From G963665405 sp963665405 (GTDB taxonomy: Bacteria > Chloroflexota > Dehalococcoidia > Lucifugimonadales > G963665405): 64,000 bases of DNA. Positions 8,304 to 17,297 of this stretch are shown piece after piece. Location: the NCBI GenBank assembly GCA_963665405.2, contig CAXXUH010000003.1:124001-188000 (forward strand). Reading direction: 5' to 3'. How positions within the stretch are numbered: the stretch's first letter is position 1; every line of letters begins with the position of its first letter. The notes below the pieces were generated by a model. That model saw only the letters and a program-made list of their open reading frames with translations, was not told the DNA's origin and did not search any database. Made by a program: the position numbers and the translations under genes.

Positions 8304-9095
8304 TTGAAGAGATACCTGGTCGCACTGGCGGTCGCAGGAGTGGCGATCGTCAGCTGGCTGTCGGTCACCGGAGCCGCGGCCAGCGGAGAGGCTGCGCTCG
8401 TCGATACGCTGGGCCAGGCCTCGCGTGCGACGCGGTTCAGCGTCGCCGGATCCTCGGGGCTGGCGATCTTTGACGAGCAGATGGTTGGTCCGCGGTTTAC
8501 GCTGACCGAGCGCACGACAATCACCGAGATCGGGGCCTTCGTCAACAGCTGTCTCCGGATCTCGGAGGGGCTGCCCCAGTGCCCCGGCGCGCGCCCATTG
8601 ACCGTGCAAATCCGGCCGGCCCTTGGTGCGGGTCCCGACCCGCTGAGAATTCTCGCATCCTTCACCCTGTCCGACGACGGAGACCCGGCGGTCTCCTCCT
8701 ACGAGTCCGTCGCGCTCAACGTGTCTCTGCAGGCCGGCAGCTACTTCGCGTTGTTCGTCGCCCACGATGATGACGCCGGGCACCTCCTGCGCTCCGCGCA
8801 GCGCCCGTATCCCTACTCGTCTGGCTCCGCCCTTATGGGAGTGCTGAGCTCGGTCTCCGGCACCTTCGGCACCCGGCAGATCCAGGCTGCCGTCCGGGTC
8901 GTCGGCCGGCCAACGGGACCGGACGACATGGACGCGTTGGACTCACAGGATGGCGGCTCGTCCGGCGAGCTCGCCAGTCCGAGCTCCCCGTCTACGCGGC
9001 TCAGAAACAGCATGTCGACGCCCCTGGAATTCCTTCTGGCTCTACATTCGGACAGCCGTTCCGAGGCCGGGGACCTGCCCGATCCACCGGAGTGA
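8304..9095 (+). CDS. Putative secreted protein of unknown function
   Basis: This 263-residue protein starts with a TTG and has a classical signal peptide: basic MKR, a hydrophobic stretch to about residue 20, and a probable cleavage after A-A-A. The mature part is a beta-rich domain of about 170 residues (GPRFTLTERTTITEIGAFV, SFTLSDDGD, ALNVSLQAGSYFALFVA), which looks like a jelly-roll or choice-of-anchor type fold seen in surface proteins. The last 60 residues are Ser/Pro/Asp-rich and probably disordered. No catalytic motif. It is divergent from the CHRD-like gene, with about 200 bases of shared upstream sequence. Confidence 0.65.
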   Translation: MKRYLVALAVAGVAIVSWLSVTGAAASGEAALVDTLGQASRATRFSVAGSSGLAIFDEQMVGPRFTLTERTTITEIGAFVNSCLRISEGLPQCPGARPLTVQIRPALGAGPDPLRILASFTLSDDGDPAVSSYESVALNVSLQAGSYFALFVAHDDDAGHLLRSAQRPYPYSSGSALMGVLSSVSGTFGTRQIQAAVRVVGRPTGPDDMDALDSQDGGSSGELASPSSPSTRLRNSMSTPLEFLLALHSDSRSEAGDLPDPPE

Positions 9096-9167
9096 GCTAC
9101 CGGCTTCGCCCCTCTGCACACCCCATGTTCCATCATCCGGCTGGAGACGGCGGTCCCCACTTAGCAC

Positions 9168-9872
9168 CTAGTTGCTTGGCGTCGGAATCTGCGTGGGGCT
9201 CGGGGTCGGGAACGGCGTCGGTGATGGTGTAGGAGACGGAGTAGGCGACGGCGTGGCTGTGGCGGTCGGGAATAGCGTGGCTGTCGCGGTCGGGAATGGT
9301 GTGGCCGTTGCCGTCGGAAACGCGGTCGACGTTGCAGTCGAGGACAGCGTGGCCGTCGGAGTCGGCAGTGTCGTCGGCGTTGCGGTGGGAGATGCCGTGG
9401 CAGTCGCGGTCGGCAGTGTCGTCGGAGTTGCGGTCGGAATCAGAGTTGCCGTGGCGGTCGGGAACGGAGTCGGGAACGCAGTGGAAGGCGGGGTCGGGGA
9501 AGGGGTTGCGGTGGGACTCGGCGACGGTGACGGCGTTGGAGAGGCGAAGGCGGTTGGGCTCGGACTGGGGGTAAACGTCGGGAGAGGCGTCGCGGTCGAC
9601 GTCGGGAAGCTCGTTCCAGACGGCGTCGGCACCGGCGTATCTGCCGCAAACTCGACGGTCTCGGACGCGGTCGTTGCCGTCGGTGTTGGCGTAGGATCGT
9701 CGCCGCCTCCGCAGGAGGCCGCGATCGCAGCCACGGCTGTCAGCAGAAGCGCGCCGATGCACCTCCGGCGCCGGCCTCCGTAGACGGCGTGCGTTGAGGC
9801 CGTGAGAGCAGGACCATTGCTCGAGCGCCGATAAATCGTGGGCCAGCTACTGTGTCGCGGTTGGAGTCGCAT
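9168..9872 (-). CDS. Pro/Thr/Ser-repeat lipoprotein
   Basis: After an arginine-rich N-terminus and a hydrophobic stretch ending in A-I-A-A-S-C (a lipobox-like site), nearly all of the remaining 175 residues are short repeats of the P-T-A-T, P-S-P-T and F-P-T-A kinds. No folded domain is visible. Such segments act as extended wall- or surface-spanning stalks, but a stalk normally carries a domain, and none is present here. The start overlaps the end of the upstream gene by 26 bases, so translation is probably coupled. The true start is uncertain because there is no internal Met. Low complexity explains the long reverse open frame on the other strand, which is not a gene. Confidence 0.6.
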   Translation of the reverse strand: MRLQPRHSSWPTIYRRSSNGPALTASTHAVYGGRRRRCIGALLLTAVAAIAASCGGGDDPTPTPTATTASETVEFAADTPVPTPSGTSFPTSTATPLPTFTPSPSPTAFASPTPSPSPSPTATPSPTPPSTAFPTPFPTATATLIPTATPTTLPTATATASPTATPTTLPTPTATLSSTATSTAFPTATATPFPTATATLFPTATATPSPTPSPTPSPTPFPTPSPTQIPTPSN

Positions 9873-11055
9873 AGGGCGTCGGATACGGAGTCGGATAGGG
9901 CGTCGGGTAGGGAGTTGGGTACGAAACGGTCGTTGTCGGCGCCCTCCGGCGAGAGATCATGTAGCGCGGATCATCGGCTGCTCGGACGGCCCCCATGAAC
10001 TGGATGAGGTCGCTCTCGCTGAAGTACACGTAGTACGGCGAAACCGCCACACGTGACGATCCGCCCTGCTTGTCGGTGTAGTAGCCGTACTTGTCGATTC
10101 GACCCCGGAGTGTAGGCGAGGCCAGCTGTAGGTACGCGGAGATGTTCGTCTCGTCCACGTAGTTGTCCGCAAGCTGGTCGAACGGCCCATCGTAGTAGTT
10201 GTTCACGATGGCATTCGCACCCCGAATCGCGGCAAGGACCTTCCTGCCGCCGTGCGCCTCGTCTATCCAGAACGCGAAGCCGCTTCGCCGGCCCAGCACC
10301 AGGTCCGCCCGCGCAGTCTCGAACTGGTCCGGGACCAGCTCCTCCTCATGGAGAACCCAGAAGAGGTAGTTGCTTTGCTTGTTAAACAGAAGGAAGAACT
10401 GGTACCCCGACTCGTCGAACGTCCTCATCACGAACACCTCGTCGGGCCCCAGCTCGAACAGTTTGGGCGGCTCCTGAGACAGCTGATGAAGGTTGAAGAC
10501 GACCTCTTTCCCGTTGTAGCGCACCTGGAACGTGAACCGGTCTAGCTCCTTGATCAGGAGTCCGTCGGCGTCGGTGAAGAACTTCGATCTCTTCACCCGT
10601 GGCTCAGTGACGTACGGCGATTCCTTGTACTCGAGATACGCGAACGAGAGCACACCCCTCTCGCGCCTGCCCGCGGCGAGACGGATGTTGCCCCATAGCT
10701 GACGCTTGTCCAGGTAGAGGATGAAGTAGTAGTAGTTCTCCGAGGGGTAGACGGTCACCTCGCCTGGGAGTCTCGAAAAGATGTGCCAGAACATCTCGTC
10801 GACGTCCTCGAGGTCGACCGAGTCCGTAGACAGTCCCTCGACCCACTTCTGATTGAGCAGCAGATAGCTGGAGGAGTCGCCGTTCCCAAGCTCATCCACG
10901 GCCCTGCCCGCCGGCTCGGCGCCCTCAGGCGGACCCAGGCTCCCCGACGCAGGGTCGTCCTGACCGCAGGCGACCACGATCATGGACGCGACCAGCAGGA
11001 GGCCTCCTGCTAGAGACCGCAGACTAGGAAGCAAGCTTCTCACAGGTCCTCCCAC
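9847..11055 (-). CDS. Lipoprotein with C-terminal YPTP repeats
   Basis: This 402-residue protein has a signal peptide with a lipobox ending at a Cys (S-M-I-V-V-A-C-G) and a short Gly/Pro linker. Residues about 65-365 form a globular region rich in aromatic residues (MFWHIF, NYYYFILYLD, NYLFWVL, YVYF) with many predicted beta strands. I do not recognise the family. The last 30 residues are Y-P-T-P repeats, a miniature of the low-complexity stalk in the next gene, with which it overlaps by 26 bases. The gene follows the tandem-repeat protein gene by about 110 bases across a terminator, in the same orientation. Confidence 0.7.
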   Translation of the reverse strand: MGGPVRSLLPSLRSLAGGLLLVASMIVVACGQDDPASGSLGPPEGAEPAGRAVDELGNGDSSSYLLLNQKWVEGLSTDSVDLEDVDEMFWHIFSRLPGEVTVYPSENYYYFILYLDKRQLWGNIRLAAGRRERGVLSFAYLEYKESPYVTEPRVKRSKFFTDADGLLIKELDRFTFQVRYNGKEVVFNLHQLSQEPPKLFELGPDEVFVMRTFDESGYQFFLLFNKQSNYLFWVLHEEELVPDQFETARADLVLGRRSGFAFWIDEAHGGRKVLAAIRGANAIVNNYYDGPFDQLADNYVDETNISAYLQLASPTLRGRIDKYGYYTDKQGGSSRVAVSPYYVYFSESDLIQFMGAVRAADDPRYMISRRRAPTTTVSYPTPYPTPYPTPYPTPYATPTATQ

Positions 11056-11112
11056 CCAGGTCGTCTAGGTAAGACGGTGATACCCGTCCTACCGTCGAAG
11101 CGCCGCGACGGC

Positions 11113-11147
11113 AAAAGGGGGAAGCCTGCTATACGGCATGCTTCCCC
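11113..11147 (-). terminator. Intrinsic terminator after the tandem-repeat gene
   Basis: On the minus strand GGGGAAGC...GCTTCCCC form an eight-pair stem around an imperfect inner stem (ATGCC/GCAGG), followed by CTTTT. It lies about 30 bases past the end of the tandem-repeat gene and before the next gene. Confidence 0.65.
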
Positions 11148-11166
11148 ATCTGTCGCACGGGCCGTT

Positions 11167-13245
11167 TCAGCGCTCACGCTTATTCGATGCCGTCGGAGAA
11201 TGTGGTGTCGTGAGAAGCCTCGCCGTGTTCGGAGAATAGATCGATGTGAGAAGCCTCACCGTGCTCCGAGAAGATGTCGATATGAGAAGCTTCGCCGTGC
11301 TCCGAAAAGATGTCGAGGTGAGACGCATCCCCGTGCAACGAGAAGACGTCGGAGTGGGACACCTCTCCGTGCTCCGAGAAGATGTCGGAGTGGGACGCGT
11401 CGCCGTGCGCCGAGAAGATATCGAGGTGAGACGCATCCCCGTGCTCTGAGAAGACGTCCGAGTGAGACGCGTCGCCGTGCGCCGAGAAGATGTCGAGGTG
11501 CGAGACGTCGCCGTGCTGGGAGAAGACATCCGAGTGGGACGCGTCGCCGTGCGCCGAGAAGATGTCGAGGTGCGACGCATCCCCGTGCTGGGAGAAGACG
11601 TCCGAGTGGGACGCGTCGCCGTGCGCCGAGAAGATGTCCAGGTGCGAGACCTCTCCGTGCTCCGAGAACACGTCAGAGTGGGAGGCGTCGCCGTGCGCGG
11701 AGAAGATGTCGAGGTGCGAGACCTCTCCGTGCTCCGAGAACACGTCCGAGTGGGACGCGTCGCCGTGCGCCGAGAAGATGTCGAGGTGAGAAGCATCCCC
11801 GTGCTGGGAGAACACGTCAGAGTGGGAGGCGTCGCCGTGCGCGGAGAAGATGTCGAGGTGCGAGACCTCTCCGTGCTCCGAGAACACGTCCGAGTGGGAC
11901 GCGTCGCCGTGCGCCGAGAAGATGTCGAGGTGAGAAGCATCCCCGTGCTGGGAGAAGACGTCCGAGTGAGACGCGTCTCCGTGCGCGGAGTCGAGGTGTG
12001 CGAGACCTCTCCGTGCTCCGAGAACACGTCCGAGTGGGACGCGTCGCCGTGCGCCGAGAAGATATCCAGGTGCGAGACCTCGCCGTGCTGGGAGAACACG
12101 TCAGAGTGGGACGCGTCTCCGTGCGCGGAGAAGATGTCCAGGTGCGAGACCTCTCCGTGCTCCGAGAACACGTCCGAGTGGGACGCGTCTCCGTGCGCGG
12201 AGAAGATGTCCAGGTGCGAGACCTCTCCGTGCTCGGAGAATACGTCCGAGTGCGAAACCTCTCCGTGGGCGGAGAAGATATCGAGGTGCGAGGCCTCGCC
12301 GTGCTCGGAGAATACGTCCGAGTGCGAAACGTCTCCGTGGGCGGAGAAGATATCGAGGTGCGAGGCCTCGCCGTGCTCGGAGAATACGTCCGAGTGCGAA
12401 GCCTCCCCGTGCGCGGAGAAGATGTCGAGGTGCGACGCGTCCCCGTGCGCCGAGAAGACGTCCGAGTGAGAAGCCTCACCGTGCTCGGAAAACACGTCCG
12501 AGTGCGACGCCGCGCCATGGGCGGAGAAGATATCCAGGTGCGAGGCGTCTCCGTGCTCGGAGAAGACGTCCGAGTGAGAAACCTCACCGTGCGCGGAGAA
12601 GATGTCCAGGTGGGAGGCGTCTCCGTGCTCGGAGAAGGCGTCCGAGTGAGAAGCCTCACCGTGCGCGGAGAAGATGTCCAGGTGAGACGCGTCTCCGTGC
12701 TCGGAGAATACGTCCGAGTGCGACGCCTCGCCATGGGCGGAGAAGATATCCAGGTGGGAGGCGTCTCCGTGCTCGGAGAAGACGTCCGAGTGAGAAGCCT
12801 CACCGTGCGCGGAGAAGATGTCCAGGTGAGACGCGTCCCCGTGCTCCGAGAAGACGTCCGAGTGGGAAGCCTCGCCGTGCGCGGAGAAGACGTCCGAGTG
12901 AGAAGCCTCACCGTGCGCGGAGAAGATGTCCAGATGAGACGCGTCCCCGTGCTCGGAGAAGACATCCGAGTGAGAGGCGTCGCCGTGGGCAGAGTAGATG
13001 TCGATGTGAGAGGCGTCGCCGTGCTCCGAGAAGACATCCGAGTGGGACGCGTCGCCATGCTCCGAGAAGATGTCCAGGTGGGAGGCGTCTCCGTGCTCGG
13101 AGAACTTGTCCAGGTGGGTGGGGCCGTCGCCCTCCTGGGCGAGGAGGAGTGGAGCAAACGCGTGCCCGGCCACGGTCATCAACCCGAGGGTCAGGGCGAG
13201 GAAGAACAGCCTGGTGTTGGTTGGGGACAGCAACGTCTTGGGCAT
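11167..13245 (-). CDS. Secreted protein of tandem His/Asp-rich 12-residue repeats, split by a frameshift
   Basis: A signal peptide (hydrophobic to about residue 36, cleavage near LLLAQ-EG) is followed by about 30 uninterrupted copies of S-x-H-G-[DE]-[AV]-S-H-x-D-x-F. Units alternate in type (SEHG...SHLDIF, then SAHG...SHSDVF), giving a 24-residue higher-order repeat. At about 11985-11992 the reading frame breaks: a unit has lost a net four bases. Downstream, the same repeat continues in another frame for about 20 more units and ends naturally at SDGIE, stop near 11180. The intact ancestor was therefore about 690 residues with about 50 units. Each unit offers two or three His plus Asp/Glu, suggesting metal binding or a solenoid, both inferred. 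The break may be real or an assembly error in a repeat. Confidence 0.75.
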   Translation of the reverse strand: MPKTLLSPTNTRLFFLALTLGLMTVAGHAFAPLLLAQEGDGPTHLDKFSEHGDASHLDIFSEHGDASHSDVFSEHGDASHIDIYSAHGDASHSDVFSEHGDASHLDIFSAHGEASHSDVFSAHGEASHSDVFSEHGDASHLDIFSAHGEASHSDVFSEHGDASHLDIFSAHGEASHSDVFSEHGDASHLDIFSAHGEASHSDAFSEHGDASHLDIFSAHGEVSHSDVFSEHGDASHLDIFSAHGAASHSDVFSEHGEASHSDVFSAHGDASHLDIFSAHGEASHSDVFSEHGEASHLDIFSAHGDVSHSDVFSEHGEASHLDIFSAHGEVSHSDVFSEHGEVSHLDIFSAHGDASHSDVFSEHGEVSHLDIFSAHGDASHSDVFSQHGEVSHLDIFSAHGDASHSDVFSEHGEVSHTSTPRTETRLTRTSSPSTGMLLTSTSSRRTATRPTRTCSRSTERSRTSTSSPRTATPPTLTCSPSTGMLLTSTSSRRTATRPTRTCSRSTERSRTSTSSPRTATPPTLTCSRSTERSRTWTSSRRTATRPTRTSSPSTGMRRTSTSSRRTATRPTRMSSPSTATSRTSTSSRRTATRLTRTSSQSTGMRLTSISSRRTATRPTPTSSRSTERCPTPTSSRCTGMRLTSTSFRSTAKLLISTSSRSTVRLLTSIYSPNTARLLTTPHSPTASNKRER
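11204..13110 (-). repeat. 36-bp coding tandem repeat array
   Basis: About 50 in-tandem 36-base units encode the 12-residue motif. Neighbouring units differ at scattered positions while alternate units are near identical, so the array expanded by 72-base and longer blocks. It is coding, with no unique spacers, and so is not a CRISPR array. Confidence 0.9.
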
Positions 13246-13524
13246 ACCGTCAGCAATCCTTCGTTAGTTCGGTTCTGTATTCGAAGATCGGGTGCGCCCT
13301 ACTATAAGCACCGTGAGCTTTCCTGGCATGGCCCGATAGTCCCCCTGCCTGTAGGCATTCCTTCCTACGCGTGCCCCCGAACTCGATCGCCGGACCGTCG
13401 TTGGGCACGGACCCACCTGGGCAGAGCTGCGTTCGGAAGGTCGCGTGGGCGTCGCGTGGGCGCGGATGGCCTCTTCCAGGACCCTATCAGTTCCCCCGGA
13501 GGACGGGGCAGCTGTAGCAGGGTC

Positions 13525-14193
13525 TTATTGGGCGCTCTGGTCGGCCCAGGCCAACAGCGATCTGAGGGTCATGTCAGTGAGCGCTTCCAGCCGCAGGTCG
13601 GCGCGGCTGAGGTCCATGTCCCCGGTCATCTCGTTCGGGACCACTACACAGAGAAGGCCGGCGTCCTTGGCCGCTCTCAAGCCGTTCATCGAGTCCTCGA
13701 TCGCCAGCGACGTCTGCGGCCGGCCACCGAGGTCTTTCACTGAGGCCAGATAGAGCTCCGGGTCGGGCTTGATCCTGGAGACCTGGTCCCCTCCTTTGAT
13801 CGAGTCGAAGCGGTCCAGCAGCCCACGCCGCTCGAGGTGACCTACTACCCAGCTTCTTGGAGAGCTGGAGGCGATACCGATCTTCAACCCGGCCTCTTTG
13901 GCGCCGGTAATGTAGTCCATTATTCCCGGCAGCAGGGGGCCGGACTCTATCATGCGCAGGTACCGCTCGTCCCTGGTCCGTTCGATCGCCACGCGATCCA
14001 GCTTGGCCTCGGCCAGGTCCTCGAGGTGCTGGTATCGGTCGAAGAACTCCGTACCGCCGCCTATGAACCGTCCCCACAGCGCCCTGTCAAGCTCGACGCC
14101 GTACGAGTGGAAGACCTCCTGCCACGTCAGGTAGTCCGGAGTCTCGGTGTCGATGATCACCCCGTCGAAGTCGAAGATCAGTGTGTCGATCAC
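13525..14193 (-). CDS. HAD-family phosphatase (beta-phosphoglucomutase-like subfamily)
   Basis: This 222-residue cytosolic enzyme has all four haloacid dehalogenase motifs: motif I D-F-D-G-V-I-I-D-T-E at the N-terminus (Asp nucleophile and acid/base Asp), motif II with Ser in I-A-S-S-S, motif III Lys in R-I-K-P-D-P, and motif IV A-I-E-D-S-M-N-G. The helical cap between motifs I and II is the subfamily IA type found in phosphoglycolate phosphatase and beta-phosphoglucomutase. The substrate cannot be read from the sequence. I use the GTG at 14193: it is followed at once by the first beta strand and preceded by AGAGGA at a good distance. Much longer upstream extensions of this frame run antisense to the amidase gene and are not real. 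Confidence 0.9.
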   Translation of the reverse strand: MIDTLIFDFDGVIIDTETPDYLTWQEVFHSYGVELDRALWGRFIGGGTEFFDRYQHLEDLAEAKLDRVAIERTRDERYLRMIESGPLLPGIMDYITGAKEAGLKIGIASSSPRSWVVGHLERRGLLDRFDSIKGGDQVSRIKPDPELYLASVKDLGGRPQTSLAIEDSMNGLRAAKDAGLLCVVVPNEMTGDMDLSRADLRLEALTDMTLRSLLAWADQSAQ

Positions 14194-14319
14194 GTTGTTT
14201 CCTCTGGTAAGGCCTCGTTGCCCTGGAGGTCTCGGACGTCTGGGAGCGGGTAGTCTCACGATACCACCTCCTGCTAAGATCACGCTCTGGGAGCCGGGCG
14301 AAGACAAGGCCTTTTCAAG

Positions 14320-14520
14320 TCCGAAAGTTGGCCATCCAGCGTGTGGTTCCACGCCGTCGACTTCCCTGAGCGTAGGAGCGCAAAGGACGTGCGCCAGGCC
14401 CGGTCGGGGGTTCCGAAGGGGGCAGCGCCCCCTTTGCCGGGTTTGGGGTGCCCCAATCCATCGGGCGGGCGGGTGGGAATGAGAGGGCACGCCAACCGGG
14501 GAGGTACGGGGAATAGAGGC
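14320..14520. repeat. Dispersed repeat, family 2
   Basis: This segment matches 32663-32875 over most of its length: a GTAGG(A/G)GCGC element, a GGGGGTTCCGAAGGGGGCAG hairpin, then GGGTTTGGGGTGCCCCAATCCAT, GGGCGGGTGGG and GGGGAGGTACGGG. A shorter member lies at about 25998-26106. It sits between the HAD and amidase genes. Confidence 0.75.
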
Positions 14521-14559
14521 CAGGTCGAGCCCGAAGACCTTCAGGAAAAGGAGCAACAG

Positions 14560-15993
14560 ATGACAAACGCCGACGAGCTCGCCTATCTGGACGGCATCGA
14601 GCAGGCCCGAATGGTGCGCAGCGGAGACGTGAAGCCCATCGAGCTGGTGGATGCCGCGATCGAGCGAATCGAGCGCATCAACCCCGAGCTGAACGCCGTC
14701 GTCACTCCGATGTACGACGACGCACGCCGGGCGGCCCTGGGCCCGATTCCGGACGGTCCCTTCGCCGGGGTTCCGTTCCTCCTCAAGGACTTCCTGGCCG
14801 AGTATGCCGGGGTACGGTTCACCGAGGGGAGCGCATTCCTCGAGGATTTCGTGCCCGATCAAGACACGGAGCTGGTCAAGCGATTCAAGAGGGCGGGACT
14901 CATCTTCGTGGGGAAGACGAATACGCCGGAGATGGCCATAGGGGGGACCACCGAGCCCTGTCTTTTTGGGCCGACCCACAACCCATGGGACGTCTCCCGG
15001 ACCCCGGGCGGGTCGAGTGGTGGCGCCGCGGCCGCGACGGCATCGGGGATGGTCGCGATAGCTCACGGCAACGACGCCGGGGGCTCGATACGCATCCCGG
15101 CATCCTGCTGCGGGGTGTTCGGGCTCAAGCCCACTCGTGCTCGGAACCCACTCGGACCGCACTTCGGGGAGGTCTTCAGCGGGCTGGTGGCCGAGCACGT
15201 CCTGACCCGCTCGGTGCGAGACAGCGCAGCCATTCTCGACGCCACGTCGGGGCCCGATTTGGGAGACCCGTACTGGGCGCCGCCGGCCGCACGATCGTTC
15301 CTGGGCGAGGTGGGCGCGGACCCCGGCCGGCTGCGGATCGCATTCATGACAGCGACCCCGTCCGGTGCGGAGGTCCATCCGGACTGCGTTGCAGCAGTGC
15401 GCGACGCGGCCGCGCTGTGCGCCGGCCTCGGCCACGAGGTAGTCGAGGCCGGTCCACCCATCGACGGAGAGAGCCTGTGGCGGTGGTTCACGACGGCGCT
15501 GTCGGCCGGTCTGGCCTGGGCCCTCGACGACTGGAGCCGCCGCACCGGGCGCGAGCTCGATCAAGGGCTTTTCGAGCCCTTCGTCTGGTCCCTTTCTAAG
15601 AGAGGGCGCCAGGTCAGCGCGCCGGAGTACCTGCTCATCATGCAGGACCTCCAGAGCCTGTCCCGCGACGTCGCCCGTTTCTTCGTCGACTACGACCTCC
15701 TTCTGACCCCTACCCTGGGCGAGCCCCCGGTGCCTCTGGGCATGTTCAGCTTCGAGAGTGGTGACCCCTTCGAGCTGAGACGAAGGATCGCGGCCTTCTC
15801 TCCGTTCACCTACATGACCAACGTGACCGGGCAGCCGGCGATGTCGGTCCCGCTCTTCTGGAATGACGCGGGACTGCCGGTGGGTGCCCACTTCGCCGCC
15901 CGGTTCGGCGACGAGGCGGCCCTCTTCCGGCTCGCGGCCCAGCTCGAAGAGGCCCGGCCGTGGGCGGGACGCCGACCGCCGGTCTCCGCTTGA
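14560..15993 (+). CDS. Amidase (amidase signature family)
   Basis: This 477-residue hydrolase has the amidase-signature Ser-cisSer-Lys triad: Lys76 (in F-L-L-K-D-F), Ser152/153 in the Gly/Ser-rich T-P-G-G-S-S-G-G loop, and nucleophile Ser176 in G-G-S-I-R-I-P-A. The length and C-terminal layout fit stand-alone amidases that hydrolyse carboxylic amides; it could also resemble GatA, but no gatC or gatB is nearby. The ATG at 14560 is preceded by AAGGAG at a good distance. Upstream in-frame codons come from a repeat and are not part of the gene. It is divergent from the HAD phosphatase gene. Substrate unknown. Confidence 0.9.
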   Translation: MTNADELAYLDGIEQARMVRSGDVKPIELVDAAIERIERINPELNAVVTPMYDDARRAALGPIPDGPFAGVPFLLKDFLAEYAGVRFTEGSAFLEDFVPDQDTELVKRFKRAGLIFVGKTNTPEMAIGGTTEPCLFGPTHNPWDVSRTPGGSSGGAAAATASGMVAIAHGNDAGGSIRIPASCCGVFGLKPTRARNPLGPHFGEVFSGLVAEHVLTRSVRDSAAILDATSGPDLGDPYWAPPAARSFLGEVGADPGRLRIAFMTATPSGAEVHPDCVAAVRDAAALCAGLGHEVVEAGPPIDGESLWRWFTTALSAGLAWALDDWSRRTGRELDQGLFEPFVWSLSKRGRQVSAPEYLLIMQDLQSLSRDVARFFVDYDLLLTPTLGEPPVPLGMFSFESGDPFELRRRIAAFSPFTYMTNVTGQPAMSVPLFWNDAGLPVGAHFAARFGDEAALFRLAAQLEEARPWAGRRPPVSA

Positions 15994-16002
15994 AGCGCCC
16001 AA

Positions 16003-16315
16003 TCTGAGCCACTCTGCGTGGGCGGGTGGCCAACCGGCGATGGGGCCCGTCTCCGCTCCCCCACGCCTCCGCCTGGACAGTACGGCACCGGATTAGCTAT
16101 GATTGCACGCATCGTCCGCCGCACCGCGTCTTTACGAGGGGACCGTCTCTGGGGAAGTCCGGTTTCGTAGCTCGTGCGTACTGTAGAAGGGCGATTGCGT
16201 TCTCGACCGAGCCGCCATCCTGTCAGCTGCGGGGCCGATCCCAAACCAACAGGCTTCGACAGGTCTAAGCCCGGCGGATCAGGTTGAACATGTAACTGAG
16301 GCGTGGGAGGGTCAC
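16003..16315. other. Intergenic region upstream of the MoxR operon
   Basis: About 310 bases without a gene. The promoter of the following three-gene operon is expected here, but I see no clear -35/-10 pair. A good ribosome binding site, GGGAGGGT, lies at the end, just before the TTG start. Confidence 0.5.
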
Positions 16316-17284
16316 TTGGATCTGAACGGCGCTCGTGGAGTCGCCCAGGGAATCGCCGACAACGTCAAGCGGGTGATAATCGGGAAGGACGCCGCCATCG
16401 AGCAGGGCGTGATCGCTATCATCTGCCAGGGTCACATTCTCATCGAAGACGTGCCCGGCGTCGGCAAGACGATGCTCGCCAGGAGCCTCGCCCGAACGGT
16501 CGGGTCGTCGTTCAGACGAATCCAGTTCACCCCGGATCTGCTCCCATCCGACATAACCGGCGTGTCGATCTACAACCAGCAGTCGTCCACGTTCGAGTTC
16601 CGTGAGGGGCCGGTCTTCTCGCAGGTCGTCCTGGCGGACGAGATAAACCGGGCGACGCCCAAGACGCAGTCGGCTCTCCTCGAGTCTATGGAAGAGCGGC
16701 AGGTGACGGTCGAGGGGGTCACCCGCCCGGTGCCCCGGCCCTTCACCGTCATGGCGACCCAGAACCCCGTTGAGTATGAGGGCACCTTCCCGCTGCCCGA
16801 GGCTCAGCTCGACCGGTTTCTCCTGATGATCCACCTCGGGTATCCCTCCAACGAGGAGGAGCTCGCCATCGTAGACAGCCAGGCGATGTCACATCCGATC
16901 GACAAGCTGGATGCCGTGTCCACGCCCGAGGAGGTCGTGCAGCTTCAGGAATCGGTGAAGACCGTGTACGTCGACGAGCTCATCAAGCAGTATATAATCG
17001 CGATCTCAGACGCGACACGGAAGCACGAAGACATATCCCTGGGCGCGTCGCCCAGGGGATCGCTGGCGCTGTTCCGAGGCGCGCAGGCGCGGGCGCTCAT
17101 CAGAGGCAGAGACTACGTCCTTCCGGACGACATAAAGCCTCTGGCCGTGCCCATGCTGAGCCACCGTATCATCGTCTCGGCCGCCGCGAGAATGCGTGGC
17201 GTCTCGGGCAAGGACGCCATCTCCGCCATTGTGGAGCAGGTCCCTGTGCCGGGCGCGCAGGTGGCAGGCTGGCTTAGACGCTGA
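16316..17284 (+). CDS. MoxR-family AAA+ ATPase
   Basis: This 322-residue ATPase has Walker A P-G-V-G-K-T (47-52), Walker B V-V-L-A-D-E-I-N-R-A (Asp108, Glu109), a sensor-1 A-T-Q-N-P-V, and the MoxR-typical E-G-T-F-P-L-P-E-A-Q-L-D-R-F. MoxR ATPases act as chaperones for assembling or activating partner proteins, often with von Willebrand or DUF58 proteins. The TTG start at 16316 is set by the GGGAGGGT ribosome binding site. It is followed after 13 bases by a DUF58 gene and then a transglutaminase-like membrane protein gene, the standard MoxR-DUF58-transglutaminase operon. Confidence 0.93.
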   Translation: MDLNGARGVAQGIADNVKRVIIGKDAAIEQGVIAIICQGHILIEDVPGVGKTMLARSLARTVGSSFRRIQFTPDLLPSDITGVSIYNQQSSTFEFREGPVFSQVVLADEINRATPKTQSALLESMEERQVTVEGVTRPVPRPFTVMATQNPVEYEGTFPLPEAQLDRFLLMIHLGYPSNEEELAIVDSQAMSHPIDKLDAVSTPEEVVQLQESVKTVYVDELIKQYIIAISDATRKHEDISLGASPRGSLALFRGAQARALIRGRDYVLPDDIKPLAVPMLSHRIIVSAAARMRGVSGKDAISAIVEQVPVPGAQVAGWLRR

Positions 17285-17297
17285 GGCTGAGGCAGGG

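Noticed and set aside
9172..9783. Plus-strand Gly/Val repeat protein
   Set aside because: It is the reverse of the P/T-repeat lipoprotein; no signal peptide or ribosome binding site.
11204..13110. Possible CRISPR array
   Set aside because: Units are contiguous with no unique spacers, and they encode a protein repeat.
11077..13743. A plus-strand open frame of nearly 890 codons rich in Arg and Val
   Set aside because: It is the antisense of the 36-base tandem repeat; repeat periodicity keeps several frames open. The minus frame has a signal peptide and regular ending.
14194..16002. Minus-strand extension of the HAD gene to more than 800 codons
   Set aside because: It runs antisense through the amidase gene, which has all catalytic residues. 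The HAD fold starts at 14193 with a good ribosome binding site.
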